Source of the DNA: Anaerolineales bacterium
GTDB lineage: Bacteria > Chloroflexota > Anaerolineae > Anaerolineales > E44-bin32
Assembly: GCA_030606845.1 (NCBI GenBank)
Contig: JAUWFP010000011.1
Coordinates: 1-22,670 of the forward strand
Length of the DNA: 22,670 nucleotides
Direction of reading: 5' to 3'
Shown here: piece by piece, positions 22,395 to 22,670 of the stretch
Layout: every line of letters starts with the position of its first letter
How positions within the stretch are numbered: the stretch's first letter is position 1
Program-made: the position numbers and the translations under genes
The notes under the pieces: model-generated
The model's database searches: none
What the model saw: the letters and a program-made list of their open reading frames with translations, nothing else
Told to the model about the DNA's origin: nothing

Positions 22395-22462
22395 AGCCTT
22401 TCTAATTATCAATGAACTATGTAAATTGGTGTTGATTAACTCCATATGGCTATGCGCATTAT
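22389..22462. repeat. Inverted-repeat element, copy B
   Basis: This is the second copy of the element at 8932-9009, in opposite orientation. Its outer 21 bases (22442-22462) match copy A exactly as reverse complement, and the other arm CGCATAGCCTTT (22390-22401) matches copy A's other end. The AT-rich middle has diverged. It spans the whole trmFO-M28 gap: the trmFO stop (22461-22459) lies in one end and the probable M28 start (22394-22392) in the other. Confidence 0.6.
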
Positions 22463-22670
22463 CCTTGTGTGTTTTCAAAAATTTCTGCTAATACCGCCGC
22501 TGATCGTTCAGCATAGGCGCTGGCACGCTCACGGCGATTCCTCTTCCGCCCATCTTCCAGCGGTGGCATTAAACCGAAGTTCGCTTTCATCGGTTGAAAC
22601 AATTTCGTATCCGCATGCGCTATATAATGAGCTAAGGAACCGAGCATGGTCTCCCGCGGCATCACTAAAA
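22459..22670 (-). CDS. trmFO: TrmFO C-terminal part, cut by window edge
   Basis: The last 70 or so codons of a gene run off the right edge. The residues PRETMLGSLAHYIAHAD, then FQPMKANFGLMPPL and a basic tail, match the C terminus of the folate/FAD-dependent tRNA methyltransferase TrmFO, which makes 5-methyluridine at position 54 of tRNA using methylenetetrahydrofolate. The catalytic and FAD-binding parts lie outside the window. It is probably the upstream gene of the minus-strand run M28, kinase-like, hflX and oxidase. Confidence 0.88.
   Translation of the reverse strand, partial: LVMPRETMLGSLAHYIAHADTKLFQPMKANFGLMPPLEDGRKRNRRERASAYAERSAAVLAEIFENTQG

Noticed and set aside
22395..22478. M28 protein starting at 22478
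   Set aside because: That start would overlap the trmFO coding end by 20 bases and put 28 charged residues before the signal peptide. The ATG at 22394 gives a compact lipoprotein-like signal.
1..22670. CRISPR array, insertion sequence or toxin-antitoxin pair
   Set aside because: No regularly spaced direct repeats, transposase motifs or small paired genes were seen on reading either strand.

Overview
The window is a bacterial chromosome segment of moderate GC. It looks like a Chloroflexota genome, probably Anaerolineae-like. That placement is an inference from gene content and protein style (FHA/winged-helix and Ser/Thr-kinase pair, large fused FAD/Fe-S oxidase, membrane-tailed GH3 protein, TrmFO), not from a marker-gene comparison. 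There is no rRNA, tRNA, CRISPR array or insertion sequence. The one RNA gene is a tmRNA.

Layout. From 91 to 6688: a minus-strand family 2 glycosyltransferase, then a plus-strand run of AAA+ ATPase, glycerophosphodiester phosphodiesterase, CoA-transferase beta-like protein (the first three abut or overlap) and a secreted, membrane-tailed GH3-like protein. From 6681 to 8464: a Ser/Thr kinase and a divergent FHA-winged-helix protein, probably a signalling pair. From 8491 to 11432, on the minus strand: a ctpA-like protease, smpB, an unknown gene coupled to smpB, and ssrA. This is a compact ribosome-rescue and proteolysis cluster. From 11637 to 13694: a response regulator with an HD-GYP output domain, and a YihY-family membrane protein. 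From 13695 to 15015: a non-coding region carrying a promoter and a 28-bp dif-like site (11-bp arm, 6-bp centre, 11-bp arm) directly upstream of a tyrosine recombinase with all six catalytic residues. From 15090 to the right edge everything is on the minus strand: acyltransferase, FAD/Fe-S oxidase, HflX, a histidine-kinase-like protein lacking the phospho-accepting histidine, an M28/glutaminyl-cyclase-like lipoprotein, and the C-terminal end of TrmFO, cut by the window.

Most notable. (1) The recombinase with its adjacent dif-like site resembles the single-recombinase XerS/difSL and XerH/difH arrangements and may be a comparable system in this lineage. The site also overlaps the predicted transcription start, which would allow self-repression. 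(2) Three proteins keep their fold motifs but lack a key catalytic residue: the histidine kinase (His to Gln), the GH3 protein (KH to KN and no DSH motif) and the CoA-transferase beta subunit (no catalytic Glu). (3) Two diverged copies of a 74-78 bp inverted-repeat element lie 13 kb apart. One of them fills the TrmFO/M28 intergenic gap, supplying the stop codon of one gene and probably the start codon of the next. All calls come from reading the sequence; no database search was possible.
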